Of a stretch of 35,919 bases of DNA, positions 19,328 to 28,360 are shown piece by piece (the first letter of the stretch is position 1; each line of letters begins with the position of its first letter). Source of the stretch: a virus; the IMG/VR virus record IMGVR_UViG_3300042691_028410, positions 1-35,919 of that record. One strand, written 5' to 3'. Both the position numbers and the translations under genes were made by a program. The notes below the pieces were generated by a model. It searched no databases and was not told the origin of the DNA. It worked only from the letters and a program-made list of their open reading frames with translations.

Positions 19328-19615
19328 ATGATAATACAAATTACAGGAGATACTGGCGGAGTTGAACCATACGACGTTTATTTATGTGACCCAACAAATA
19401 TAGGGTGTTTTTACATTTCAGGACTTACATCAATACCGGGAACTGTGGAAATAAATAGTCAATACTATTTTCCAAACGAAGTTTTTTTATATTTGAAGAT
19501 TGTTGATACTATTGGATGTGTAAAGTTGTATCCTTTAGATTGTGGTACACAAAAAGCATTTCAAGATATTGTATACTTCAATTTCATGGATGGTATATCT
19601 TATTTGTTTGAATAA
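19328..19615 (+). CDS. Small Cys-containing fibre-associated protein (paralogue B)
   Basis: A 95-residue protein, a diverged copy of the gene just upstream: IQITGDTGGVEPYDVYLCDPTNIGC at the N-terminus and LKIVDTIGCVKLYPLDC near residue 70. The conserved cysteines and the K-x-(V/I)-D motif line up with the other copies at 19025 and 26501, while the rest differs. The C-terminal end (KAFQDIVYFNFMDGISYLFE) is aromatic. Such side-by-side duplication with divergence is expected for host-interaction parts under selection. Function is unknown; its position between an adhesin and a fibre suggests that it belongs to the tail tip. Confidence 0.8.
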   Translation: MIIQITGDTGGVEPYDVYLCDPTNIGCFYISGLTSIPGTVEINSQYYFPNEVFLYLKIVDTIGCVKLYPLDCGTQKAFQDIVYFNFMDGISYLFE

Positions 19616-19630
19616 ATCTAACAAACTTAA

Positions 19631-19637
19631 TATTTAT
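19631..19637 (+). promoter_or_regulatory. Possible late promoter element before the S74 fibre
   Basis: TTAATATTTATAAAATAAAAAATG carries the TATTTAT core ten bases before the ATG at 19648, followed by an A-rich leader like those at 12341 and 32036. Confidence 0.45.
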
Positions 19638-19647
19638 AAAATAAAAA

Positions 19648-22600
19648 ATGCCAGTTTATCAATTATTAACCGATAGAACATTAGCTCAAGCATCGGCAAT
19701 CACACCGACAACGCTTATTCACATAGTAACCACTGGTGATACAACACAAAACGCCGCAGGATCTTCATATAAAGCAGAATTAGGACAATTAATTTCTATT
19801 TTTGGTGGATCCTCTGACACATATTTAACAGGTGGTACTTACTCTGCAGGAACAATAACATTTACAAATAGTACTGGTGGTACTTTCACAGTTACCGGAT
19901 TAACCACAGGAGACACAACCACAATTACAGGGGCAACTAGTGTTGGAACAGGGGTGACAATATTTGATAGTATTGTTGATAGAGATATAAAAATTAATAC
20001 AATAACAGGAGATACTTTTGAAAAAATAACTAGCACATTAGCCTCAAACACTATAGAATTGGGGATAAATGAGCAAAATTTGGACCTATGGTCTTTAGTT
20101 GTTCAGGGAAATAGGTTAATAAACGGAGGTGCAGCATATGTTAGTGGTTTAACTTTTGAAACAACAATATTAAAGTATATTATTGGAGGAGAAATTTATG
20201 ACATTTTATCACCAACAACTTTGGTTTTGTCAAGTGGTGATACTACGTTTGATAGAATAGACGTTTTAGTTGCCGATATAAGTGGGAATACATCAGTAGT
20301 GCAGGGAACACCTTCAGCAAATCCCGAAAAACCTGACATAGATGAAGAAACCCAAGTTGAAATAACTTTCGTGTCCATACCGGCTAATGGAACAATACCT
20401 GATTTAGGTTTATTTTTATTGTATAATGAAAATTTAGGACCACCAACAGAATGGACATTTGGTGCTGTAGGTGCTCAACCAACAAGAATAAGTGGTTCAT
20501 CTACCGATCAAGCATACAGTGGATCAACATCAATTAGGGTTAGTGGAGTTACTGGTGCATTTACAACTTCATTTAGATTAACAGGTAGTACTGTAGTTGA
20601 TACAAATGAATATGCAACATTACAATTCGCAATAAAAAATTTATCAGCAAATACAACAACAAGTCAAATAAGAATAGGATTTAGATCAACTGGCGGTACT
20701 CAAAATGGTGGTTACGTATATATGAACTCTGCGGGATCTTCAGGGTATGTACAATATACAAGTAATAATACATCCACATGGCAGTTGATATCTATACCAT
20801 TATGGAGATTCTATTTGACTAATACAAACACACAAGTATTAGAATTTTCATTTAATAGCCCAAATGCGAGATACTATTTTGATATGATACAATTGGTGGA
20901 TGGTCTTGCGTCCTCACCACCAACAAATGCTTGGACAACATTTAAAGGAGATGGGGCAACAACAATAACGGCACCCAACCCAAACGCTACATTAACAATA
21001 TCAGGAGGAACAAATATTGGTTCATTTATATCAGGTAGCTCAACTGTTGTTTTGAATTTGGATAATAATATTGTTTTAAATAGTGTTAGTGCATCAACAA
21101 TTAGTGCAACTACTATTGGTTCATCATCTAAATGTGTTGATGATATTTATGTTTCAGAAATACATTCTTGTTCTCCTTTGAATATAAATCCATTAGACGA
21201 GGGTGAAGTTTATTTTGGTTCAACAAGTGGTGTTACAATAGATGTTACAAATTCTAGGTTAGGTATTGGAACATCAAATCCACAATACCCACTACAAGTT
21301 TTTAGTGGAACTAATCAATTATATTACGACCCAACTTCAACGGGTGGTAGGTTACTTTTAAGTGGATCCACAAATATACCAAGATTAGACGTAACAAATA
21401 GTCCTTATTTGTTAAGATCAGGTTCGGGTGGTAGTTTAGGTGTAAGGGCTTGGAATGATACCGCATACTCTGGATATGGTAAAGTTGGTGATATGTTTTT
21501 ATATGTGGGTGAAGATACATATGGGTTAAATATTGTAAAACAAAACGGACCAGGATTTCCCGTAACTGAAGATTATATCAGATTTTATGCAGGACAAGAC
21601 GCTAAAACAACCAATACTCCCGACATACATATACAAGGAAATGGAACAACAAGAGGTTTTGTTGGTATAAATAATTCTAACCCTACCGCCAATTTACATG
21701 TCTCAGGAAGCACTTTAGTTAGTGGTTCTTTATCTGCGACAACCTTAAATTTGACCGCAAATAATAATCTAAACACCTCAAATAACACATTAAGATTTAC
21801 AGATACAGATGCAGGTGCATCCGCCAACCAATTCAGTGGTAAAATTGAATTTTATAGTAGTGATGTTTCTGGTATTGGTGTTAAAAGTTATATTGGGGGT
21901 ATTGTCAGTAGTACGTCATCAGAAGGTTCTATAATTTTTGGAACAACAGGAACCACAGGGACATTATCTGGCGGAACAACCGTTGGTGAAAGAATGAGAA
22001 TAACAAGTCAGGGTCGTGTTGGTATTGGTGAATCAACACCTTCTTATACTTTAGAGGTTTCATCCGGTGTTGAAAATTTAAATGAAATTGCATTATTTGT
22101 TAAAAATGACGGAGACAAAGGGTTATTTTTTATACCAACTGCGGGTGATGGTGGTTACAATTTTAATACAAAATCGGGAGATACCGTAATAATGTCAACA
22201 CAAGGAGAACATTTAGTTGTTGGTGCTAAAGATGGTGCAGCCTTTAGGTTTAGTGGAGGAAGTTCGTCATTTAATTCCGGTAATACAATTACTACCGGTA
22301 ATAAAGTGGGAATTGGTCCCGATTTCTTTGCAGGACAACCAACGGAGTATCTTGACGTTGCTGGAAATGCTAGAATTAGGGCGGTTGGGGCGGCAACAGG
22401 AGTTAATTCACTTTATATAACATCTGATGGTACATTAACAACAGTATCTTCTGATGTAAGATTAAAAGAAAATATTCAACCATTAACAAATTCGTTAGAA
22501 AAACTTTTACAACTTTCAGGTGTAACTTATAGTTGGATTGGACAAGAAGAAAAAAGAATTGGGTTTATTGCACAAGAAGTTGAAAAAGTAATACCTGAGT

Positions 22601-22743
22601 TAGTATTCACTAATAATAATACTGAAGAAAAAATAAAAGGAATACATTTGGATAATATAACTGCGGTTTTAGTTGAGGCAATCAAAGAACAACAAAAAAT
22701 TATTGAAGAACTAAAAGTAAGAATTAGTAATTTAGAATCTTAA
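19648..22743 (+). CDS. Tail fibre with C-terminal S74 intramolecular chaperone
   Basis: A 1031-residue fibre. The last about 100 residues form a peptidase S74 (endosialidase-type) chaperone: SSDVRLKENIQPL, then GFIAQEVEKVIPELV and a C-terminal coiled-coil helix. In this family the domain trimerises, helps the fibre fold and cuts itself off before the S-D bond; here S935-D936, with K940 as candidate partner. Upstream are GIGTSNPxxxLxV-type stalk repeats (around residues 540, 670, 790 and 900). Residues about 265-420 look like a jelly-roll sugar-binding module (WTFGAVGAQPTRISGSS...YYFDMIQLVDG). The Thr/Gly-rich N-terminus (about 1-110) probably attaches to the baseplate. The mature fibre would end near residue 935. 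A TATTTAT-type element precedes the gene. Confidence 0.93.
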   Translation: MPVYQLLTDRTLAQASAITPTTLIHIVTTGDTTQNAAGSSYKAELGQLISIFGGSSDTYLTGGTYSAGTITFTNSTGGTFTVTGLTTGDTTTITGATSVGTGVTIFDSIVDRDIKINTITGDTFEKITSTLASNTIELGINEQNLDLWSLVVQGNRLINGGAAYVSGLTFETTILKYIIGGEIYDILSPTTLVLSSGDTTFDRIDVLVADISGNTSVVQGTPSANPEKPDIDEETQVEITFVSIPANGTIPDLGLFLLYNENLGPPTEWTFGAVGAQPTRISGSSTDQAYSGSTSIRVSGVTGAFTTSFRLTGSTVVDTNEYATLQFAIKNLSANTTTSQIRIGFRSTGGTQNGGYVYMNSAGSSGYVQYTSNNTSTWQLISIPLWRFYLTNTNTQVLEFSFNSPNARYYFDMIQLVDGLASSPPTNAWTTFKGDGATTITAPNPNATLTISGGTNIGSFISGSSTVVLNLDNNIVLNSVSASTISATTIGSSSKCVDDIYVSEIHSCSPLNINPLDEGEVYFGSTSGVTIDVTNSRLGIGTSNPQYPLQVFSGTNQLYYDPTSTGGRLLLSGSTNIPRLDVTNSPYLLRSGSGGSLGVRAWNDTAYSGYGKVGDMFLYVGEDTYGLNIVKQNGPGFPVTEDYIRFYAGQDAKTTNTPDIHIQGNGTTRGFVGINNSNPTANLHVSGSTLVSGSLSATTLNLTANNNLNTSNNTLRFTDTDAGASANQFSGKIEFYSSDVSGIGVKSYIGGIVSSTSSEGSIIFGTTGTTGTLSGGTTVGERMRITSQGRVGIGESTPSYTLEVSSGVENLNEIALFVKNDGDKGLFFIPTAGDGGYNFNTKSGDTVIMSTQGEHLVVGAKDGAAFRFSGGSSSFNSGNTITTGNKVGIGPDFFAGQPTEYLDVAGNARIRAVGAATGVNSLYITSDGTLTTVSSDVRLKENIQPLTNSLEKLLQLSGVTYSWIGQEEKRIGFIAQEVEKVIPELVFTNNNTEEKIKGIHLDNITAVLVEAIKEQQKIIEELKVRISNLES

Positions 22744-22784
22744 TTTTTATTTACAAAATATTTTTAAAAATCTATTTTTAGGTT

Positions 22785-24020
22785 ATGAAAATATTCATTC
22801 AAATTGCATCATATAGAGACCCCGAGCTTTTACCAACAATCAAATCTTGTTTAGAAAATGCTAAATACCCCGAAAATTTAGTTTTTGGAATTGCAAGACA
22901 ATTTCATCCTGATGATAAGTTTGATGATCTATCTAAATACGAATCGGATAAAAGATTTAGAGTTTTAAATATACCACACCAAGAATCAAAAGGTGTTTGT
23001 TGGGCTCGTAATCAAGTACAACAACTTTATAAGGATGAAGAATATACCCTCCAAATAGATTCTCATATGAGATTTGAAAAAGATTGGGACGAGACACTAA
23101 TAGGTATGGTTAGACAATTACAAGATTTAGGTATACCAAAACCATTATTGACTGGTTATGTTTCTTCTTACGACCCAAATAATGAACCACACGGAAGAGT
23201 AAGAGTACCTTGGCGAATGGTATTTGATAAATTTATACCTGAAGGTGCCGTATTTTTCTTACCTGAAGCAATTCCCGATTGGCAAAATATTGACACACCA
23301 ATCCCATCGAGGTTTTATTCTGCTCACTTTTGTTTCACGTTAGGTCAATTTAGTAAAGAAGTCCAACATAATCCCGATTTTTATTTTCACGGAGAAGAAA
23401 TTTCAATAGCTGTTAGGGCGTTCACTCATGGGTATGATTTGTTTCACCCACATAGAGTTGTTATATGGCACGAATACACAAGAAACGGAAGAGTAAAACA
23501 ATGGGACGATGATAAAGAGTGGTACAAAAAAAATGAAAATGCCCACCAGTTAAATAGAAAATTATTCGGAATGGATGGTGAAAAACAAGAAGGACATATC
23601 GGAAAATATGGTTTAGGGAACGTTAGAACGTTAAGAGATTATGAAAAATATGCCGGATTATTGTTTGAAAAAAGATCAGCACAAGAATATACATTACAAA
23701 AAAAATATCCACCCAATCCTGAAATAAATGATGATAAAGAATGGTTAAAAAGTTTTTCATCAATGTTTGAACATGAAATAATTTTAGAAAAAAACAATTT
23801 TACAGAGGAAGATTATGATTTTTGGGCCATAATTTATCATGATGAAAATGGTCAAGAAATTTATAGAAAAGATGCTGATGAAACTGAAATTAAAACACTA
23901 CTTAAAAATGAAATAAAAATTAAAAGACAGTTTTTAACTTATAGAAAACCTAAATCATGGACTGTTTGGTCACACTCTAAATCTAAAGAGTGGTTAGAAA
24001 AACTTGAGGGAACAGTATGA
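22785..24020 (+). CDS. GlcNAc-transferase-like glycosyltransferase (GT60-type)
   Basis: A 411-residue protein whose first about 250 residues match the Pfam 'Glycosyltransferase (GlcNAc)' family: IFIQIASYRDPELLPTI at the start, RVLNIPHQESKGVCWARN, then QIDSHMRF with D92-S93-H94 in place of the usual DxD metal motif, and FHGEEISIAVRAFTHGYDLFHP (H202, E204, E205). Family members transfer GlcNAc from UDP-GlcNAc to protein hydroxyproline or to Thr/Ser in mucin-like stretches; other members are uncharacterised. A C-terminal extension of about 120 residues is Lys/Glu-rich with a Trp-rich end. There is no signal peptide, so it acts in the host cytoplasm. The gene sits between fibre genes with Pro-Thr linkers, which are plausible acceptors. 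The next gene overlaps in ATGA. Confidence 0.9.
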   Translation: MKIFIQIASYRDPELLPTIKSCLENAKYPENLVFGIARQFHPDDKFDDLSKYESDKRFRVLNIPHQESKGVCWARNQVQQLYKDEEYTLQIDSHMRFEKDWDETLIGMVRQLQDLGIPKPLLTGYVSSYDPNNEPHGRVRVPWRMVFDKFIPEGAVFFLPEAIPDWQNIDTPIPSRFYSAHFCFTLGQFSKEVQHNPDFYFHGEEISIAVRAFTHGYDLFHPHRVVIWHEYTRNGRVKQWDDDKEWYKKNENAHQLNRKLFGMDGEKQEGHIGKYGLGNVRTLRDYEKYAGLLFEKRSAQEYTLQKKYPPNPEINDDKEWLKSFSSMFEHEIILEKNNFTEEDYDFWAIIYHDENGQEIYRKDADETEIKTLLKNEIKIKRQFLTYRKPKSWTVWSHSKSKEWLEKLEGTV

Positions 24021-24808
24021 TTGAAAATCCATCTATAGTTACTGCATTATTTGACATTGGTAGAGATAAATGGTCAAATTATTCACTTTCTTATCACACT
24101 TATATGATGTGGATGAGAAATTTATTACTGTTTGATTCAAAAATGATTATTTATACCGAACAAAAATTTGAATTATTTATAAAAGAACAAAGAAGTATAG
24201 TTGACCCTAATTTAGAAAAAACAATAATAGTAATTGATGTTATAGAAAATTTAGACTCTTACAAACTTTTTTATGACAGCGTGTCAACATTAATGAACCA
24301 AGATCAATTCAAAAGTAAAATACATTTTAATGTACCTGAAATGACACAATCACTATATAATATAATAATTTTTAATAAACCTTATTTTATTAAAAGATCA
24401 ATAGAAAAAAAACATTTTGATTCTGATATGTATATATGGTGTGATGCCGGTGTTTTAAGAGACGATAATCCATTGATAAAAAAAGGATTCCCAAATGTAG
24501 ATAAAATAAATCAAAATTATAACGATAAAATAACGTTTTTTAGTCACCATGAAAATTTTTCAATACCTGATAGACCCTTTCATTTGTTATCGCAATTTAG
24601 ATATATACATGGAGGTTGTTTTTTTGTACCTAATAACAAAGTTTTAGATAACTTTATTGACCATTTTGTTAATTTAATATTTCATTATTTAGAATTAGGT
24701 TACGTTGGTAGTGAAGAAAAGTATTTAGATTTTTGTTATTTAGACAATAAAGACAATTATAACATAGTAAAATCTGATTGGAGACAGTATTTTGACATAT
24801 TCGGTTAA
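24017..24808 (+). CDS. HtrL/YibB-like sugar-transferase-like protein
   Basis: A 263-residue protein that resembles the HtrL_YibB family, often found in surface-glycan loci and grouped with glycosyltransferases. Visible signatures are IVTALFDIGRDKW (residues 7-19), a following Y-x-x-W...L-L-x-F-D...I-I-Y-T segment, and IWCDAGVLRDD with W141-C142-D143-A144-G145, probably the sugar-nucleotide or metal site. The C-terminal half has FRYIHGGCFFVP, similar to the closing part of GT-A folds. The ATG overlaps the upstream stop (ATGA), so it is translationally coupled to the GlcNAc-transferase-like gene, and both may work on the same acceptor. Substrate is unknown. Confidence 0.78.
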   Translation: MIENPSIVTALFDIGRDKWSNYSLSYHTYMMWMRNLLLFDSKMIIYTEQKFELFIKEQRSIVDPNLEKTIIVIDVIENLDSYKLFYDSVSTLMNQDQFKSKIHFNVPEMTQSLYNIIIFNKPYFIKRSIEKKHFDSDMYIWCDAGVLRDDNPLIKKGFPNVDKINQNYNDKITFFSHHENFSIPDRPFHLLSQFRYIHGGCFFVPNNKVLDNFIDHFVNLIFHYLELGYVGSEEKYLDFCYLDNKDNYNIVKSDWRQYFDIFG

Positions 24809-24837
24809 AATACTATTCAATAAAATGAACTTATGAT

Positions 24838-24844
24838 TATTTAT
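24838..24844 (+). promoter_or_regulatory. Possible late promoter element before the Pro-Thr fibre
   Basis: GATTATTTATATAATAAAG has the TATTTAT core 20 bases before the ATG at 24865. It is followed by AAGTTTAAACTT, a short perfect palindrome (24851-24862) immediately before the start codon, which could affect initiation. Confidence 0.4.
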
Positions 24845-24864
24845 ATAATAAAGTTTAAACTTTA

Positions 24865-26496
24865 ATGGCTGATTTAAGATTTGAAGGTTGTTGTTATGAT
24901 GGTTATCAGTATGTTACTGATGACGCTGCTTGGATTGCAACGGGTGGAACGGCATCAACAGGAATTACTTATCATTTTTCGGGAGACCCCGTTGTACCTG
25001 ATGGGTGTTACACAATAGTTTCTGCATTTACTTCTGGATTTTCTGCAACCACATTTTCAATATTTGACGGAGTTTATACAATTCAAACGGACTGTTCCGA
25101 CACCTTATGTTTAACAGGAGATTGTTGTAGTAATTCTGTTTGTATTAATATACCAATATCAACATATTCGGGTTATAATGGGACTTATGTTGTTGCTGGA
25201 AATTATAATAGTTACCCATTTTGGACAGGAGGGACAACACCAGGTTATCTTTATTATAACTCAACAAAATGGTGTTTAACTTCAGGGTTAAGTGAAAGTT
25301 GCCTTTTTTATGGATCAAGCCCAACATCCGCAAATTGTCCTGATATTGATGAAACACTATATTATACCGGTTCGTGTTTTCCAACACCAACACCATACGA
25401 TCCTTGTTCGATATTAGATTTTGATATTGTTTTAGAGTGTGCATTTCCAACACCAACACCAACTGCAACACCTACACCCACACCTACAGTAACACCAACT
25501 CCCACACCTACACCGACAATAGATATTTGTTCAGGCTATACTGTAGGAGTTTCATTTTCAGCAATTACACCAACCCCAACCCCTACACCAACACCAACCC
25601 CTACACCAACAGTTTATCCTTATAATATTGTTTCAGGTGTGACATTTGTGATTGATAGTGGTAATTTTGTTTGTGTTAATGTAAATAAATTAGAAGATTG
25701 TAATAGTGATGACGTATATTACGTTAGTGGACCAATTATATATTCAGGATCACCAATTATAACAGGAACAACTATTTTAGGTTTAATAAATGACCAATAT
25801 AAGTGTTTGACATATACTGAAAATGTTTTTGGTAGTCCTGCCGATTATTTACAAGGAGTTTTAAGTGCAACAACAAGTGGATGTTCATATTGTTCAGTAC
25901 CGGCACCAACACCAACCCCTACACCAACACCGACACCTACCCCAACACCAACCGCAACACCTGTGATAACACCTACTTATGCACCAAACACGGTATTTGT
26001 ATTTACATCATGTACTGATAACTCAATGATTATTCAATATTCATATCCACCATACAATGTAAATGTTGGAGATATATTAAAAACCACATCAGGTGCATGT
26101 TATTCTTATGTTGGTGACTATTACCCATATACACCACCAGCAGGTTATATTTGGTCATATATTGAAACATTTACGGCAACAACCGCAACAACATATACAA
26201 ATTGTGTGAATTGTTTAATACCAACACCACAACCAACATTATCTTATAGTGTTTGGAGAGCAAGAGGTGAGTTTTCACTTTCTTGTCCTGTATGTGAATT
26301 AACAAATGGTGGATCGGTAATAACATTCTATACCTCATCTTCAGATTCTGTAATACAAACAGGTGTATATATTTATGAAGATCAAACATTAACAACACCT
26401 GTTATTGTTGACTACATAAAATATGGTACTAAGATATATAGTGTAGATGTTGATGGAAAATTAACTGAAATATGTAACGTAAACGGAAATTGTTAA
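24865..26496 (+). CDS. Multi-domain tail fibre with three Pro-Thr linkers
   Basis: A 543-residue protein, a string of small Cys-containing beta domains joined by Pro-Thr tracts at residues about 195-218, 235-249 and 346-366. The N-terminus (FEGCCYDGYQYV) resembles that of the SprB fibre (YYSYTDCCG), suggesting a common attachment end. Residues about 105-165 contain NYNSYPFWTGG...YLYYNSTKWCLTSG, a pattern repeated in the 26735 protein. The final domain (about 455-543: YSVWRARGEFSLSCPVC...ITFYTSSSD) matches the end of the SprB fibre after its own linker, so tip domains seem to be shuffled. Cysteines are numerous. I take it to be a receptor-binding fibre or decoration; the linkers are possible targets of the neighbouring glycosyltransferases. 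No enzymatic motif. Confidence 0.85.
   Translation: MADLRFEGCCYDGYQYVTDDAAWIATGGTASTGITYHFSGDPVVPDGCYTIVSAFTSGFSATTFSIFDGVYTIQTDCSDTLCLTGDCCSNSVCINIPISTYSGYNGTYVVAGNYNSYPFWTGGTTPGYLYYNSTKWCLTSGLSESCLFYGSSPTSANCPDIDETLYYTGSCFPTPTPYDPCSILDFDIVLECAFPTPTPTATPTPTPTVTPTPTPTPTIDICSGYTVGVSFSAITPTPTPTPTPTPTPTVYPYNIVSGVTFVIDSGNFVCVNVNKLEDCNSDDVYYVSGPIIYSGSPIITGTTILGLINDQYKCLTYTENVFGSPADYLQGVLSATTSGCSYCSVPAPTPTPTPTPTPTPTPTATPVITPTYAPNTVFVFTSCTDNSMIIQYSYPPYNVNVGDILKTTSGACYSYVGDYYPYTPPAGYIWSYIETFTATTATTYTNCVNCLIPTPQPTLSYSVWRARGEFSLSCPVCELTNGGSVITFYTSSSDSVIQTGVYIYEDQTLTTPVIVDYIKYGTKIYSVDVDGKLTEICNVNGNC
25447..25518 (+). repeat. Tandem Pro-Thr codon tract 1
   Basis: About 24 codons alternate CCA/CCT/CCC/CCG with ACA/ACT, with one Ala and one Val interruption. 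It links two small Cys-bearing domains of the fibre. The hexameric unit is shared with the tracts at 18588, 25567 and 25900. Confidence 0.88.
25567..25611 (+). repeat. Tandem Pro-Thr codon tract 2
   Basis: About 15 codons of alternating Thr and Pro separate a short domain (DICSGYTVGVSFSAI) from the next folded segment of the same fibre. Codon use for Pro and Thr is mixed, so the DNA is not a perfect microsatellite. Confidence 0.88.
25900..25962 (+). repeat. Tandem Pro-Thr codon tract 3
   Basis: About 21 codons of Pro-Thr with two Ala interruptions precede the C-terminal half of the fibre. It is the longest uninterrupted stretch in this gene (PTPTPTPTPTPTPTPT) and the strongest candidate for a mucin-like acceptor. 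Confidence 0.88.
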
Positions 26497-26500
26497 AAGT

Positions 26501-26719
26501 ATGCCAACATTAGTAACATTAACAGCAACAACGGGAACATTACCACTTAATTTGTGGATATGTGATAGTACAGGGGCAACCGCAACTTGTATTTATTATG
26601 ATACTGTAACGTCTTTACCATATCCGTTTGTTTTACCTACAGTATATGAAACTTACCCTTCATATGCATTAAAAATTATAGATGCTAATTTATGCATTTA
26701 TTATGAATTATCACCATAA
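26501..26719 (+). CDS. Small fibre-associated protein (paralogue C)
   Basis: A 72-residue protein related to the genes at 19025 and 19328: TLTATTGTLPLNLWICDSTGATATCIYY at the start and ALKIIDANLCIYYELSP at the end. It stops at the point where the others continue for about 20 more residues, so it is the minimal form of the family or a truncated copy. It follows the Pro-Thr fibre by four bases, repeating the fibre-then-small-protein order seen at 16266-19312. The next gene begins 15 bases later. Role unknown; probably part of the tail tip. Confidence 0.75.
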   Translation: MPTLVTLTATTGTLPLNLWICDSTGATATCIYYDTVTSLPYPFVLPTVYETYPSYALKIIDANLCIYYELSP

Positions 26720-26734
26720 ATTAAACTATAAATT

Positions 26735-28360
26735 ATGCCAGGATACAGTGCAAATACATGTGATATTATAACTTTGTACCCTTTAGGGGTGACTTGTAGT
26801 ACTATTAGTGCTTTTACACCATTTACAGTTGATGGGGTTGCGTCATTAATTATAACAGGAGGGACACCTCCATATAGTGTGACTTGGGAAAATGGATCAC
26901 AAACACAATTTTTGGCTGGTGTCGCTGCCGGTGATTATACTGCAACAGTAACTGATTATTATGGAGATTTTACAGCAACAACCACATGTACCGTACCTTA
27001 TAGTACATTTTATTTAGAAGAGTTTTATAATTGTAACGATTTTAATTCTAAACTTTATTATGTTGCAAATTTAGAAAACCAAACACAAACGGGAGTAACA
27101 TTTACACTTAATTCTCAACTTGGTTGTTGGATATCTAACGGCCTTATATTGTATTCTGGTCAAAGTTATTATAATTATAATGTTATAACAACATCAGGAC
27201 CATTTTTAAACTGTACTGATTGTTTACCGGTAACTCCACAACTTGAAAATACTTCAGGACTTTGCTTAACATCAAAAATTATCACGCCAGGGATATTTTC
27301 ACCAACGGTTACAACTACCCAATATCAGTTCTATTCTGCAAGTACTATAAATAATTATCCGTCTTGGTCTAGTAACACATTAACTATGTATTATAATACT
27401 AGTGCAACACAATGGATGATTTCAGGTTGGACACAACCAGGAATACCACTTCTACAATCAACCCTTTCACCACCTATTGGTGTTTGGACTTATAATGGTT
27501 TGGGTACCGCACTTGTAACACAAGGTAATTGTACAAGCGGCTTTGATATTACTACATCAACAATTAACCCTTCATGTGAAGGAGTTAATAATGGTAAAAT
27601 TATTGTAAATTCAGTTGTGGGAGGTACACCACCTTATACGTACTCAATAAATAATATAACATATCAAATATCAAATATATTTTTAGGTTTGGGTGACGGA
27701 ACATACACCGTTTATGTTAAAGATTTAATTGGTAACGTTAGTACAAAATTGGTAACCTTATCAAATCAAAACCCAATAACAAATTACCAAGTAACACTGA
27801 ATTTAGTACCACCAAACCCAACAGTAACAAACACATCAATCTCAAGAGAATGTACTTATAATTGGGAGGTATCGGTAACACCAACATTACCAGCAAATAG
27901 AGAAATAAACTTTACAATTATTCATACCTCAAGTTTATCTGGTGGAACTTCCTCTAATGCTGTTCCAACATTAACATATGTCGGAACAACAGGAACTACG
28001 GGTGGTGGACAATTTTTAACATCTAACGTATCTCAAACAAGTAACACATCTCTCACTGTAGGATGTCACCCAATTTATTACACAACAGGAATTACAAGAA
28101 TATACAGTGCAAAAATAGTTGGTACAGGTAAAGTGACTGGTCAAGTTTTTATGAAAGTCACAACACCAAACGGAAATGCGACTTGTGCACCATATGCTAA
28201 AATAAATGACACAATAACCGTAAATGGTACTATATTATTGAATAATGGTCCTTGCGAAACAGTAATACCACCAATAAATACTTTGTCTTTTGGTGTCTCA
28301 AAACAAGCAAACACTGTTTACTACGGTTTAGGTGGAGGTATAGGGGTTGGTAACATATGA
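26735..28360 (+). CDS. SprB-type tail fibre/adhesin 2
   Basis: A 541-residue protein with at least two SprB-like repeats. The first is at about residues 30-90 (TPPYSVTWENGSQTQFLAGVA, then GDYTATVTDYYG); the second is at about 265-350 (TINPSCEGVNNGKIIVNSV, then GGTPPYTYSINNITY and GDGTYTVYVKDLIGN). Between them lies NNYPSWSSNTLTMYYNTSATQWMISGW, matching a module in the 24865 protein. The C-terminal about 180 residues form a further beta domain with Thr/Gly repeats (TYVGTTGTTGGGQF), ending in GVSKQANTVYYGLGGGIGVG. The opening CDIITLYPLGVTC resembles the tail of the small paralogue B. It overlaps the next gene by four bases (ATGA). Probably another receptor-binding or side fibre. Confidence 0.83.
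   Translation: MPGYSANTCDIITLYPLGVTCSTISAFTPFTVDGVASLIITGGTPPYSVTWENGSQTQFLAGVAAGDYTATVTDYYGDFTATTTCTVPYSTFYLEEFYNCNDFNSKLYYVANLENQTQTGVTFTLNSQLGCWISNGLILYSGQSYYNYNVITTSGPFLNCTDCLPVTPQLENTSGLCLTSKIITPGIFSPTVTTTQYQFYSASTINNYPSWSSNTLTMYYNTSATQWMISGWTQPGIPLLQSTLSPPIGVWTYNGLGTALVTQGNCTSGFDITTSTINPSCEGVNNGKIIVNSVVGGTPPYTYSINNITYQISNIFLGLGDGTYTVYVKDLIGNVSTKLVTLSNQNPITNYQVTLNLVPPNPTVTNTSISRECTYNWEVSVTPTLPANREINFTIIHTSSLSGGTSSNAVPTLTYVGTTGTTGGGQFLTSNVSQTSNTSLTVGCHPIYYTTGITRIYSAKIVGTGKVTGQVFMKVTTPNGNATCAPYAKINDTITVNGTILLNNGPCETVIPPINTLSFGVSKQANTVYYGLGGGIGVGNI

Noticed and set aside
18588-25962. Diversity-generating retroelement acting on the fibre genes
   Set aside because: No reverse transcriptase gene and no template/variable repeat pair could be seen; the repeats present are simple Pro-Thr codon tracts.
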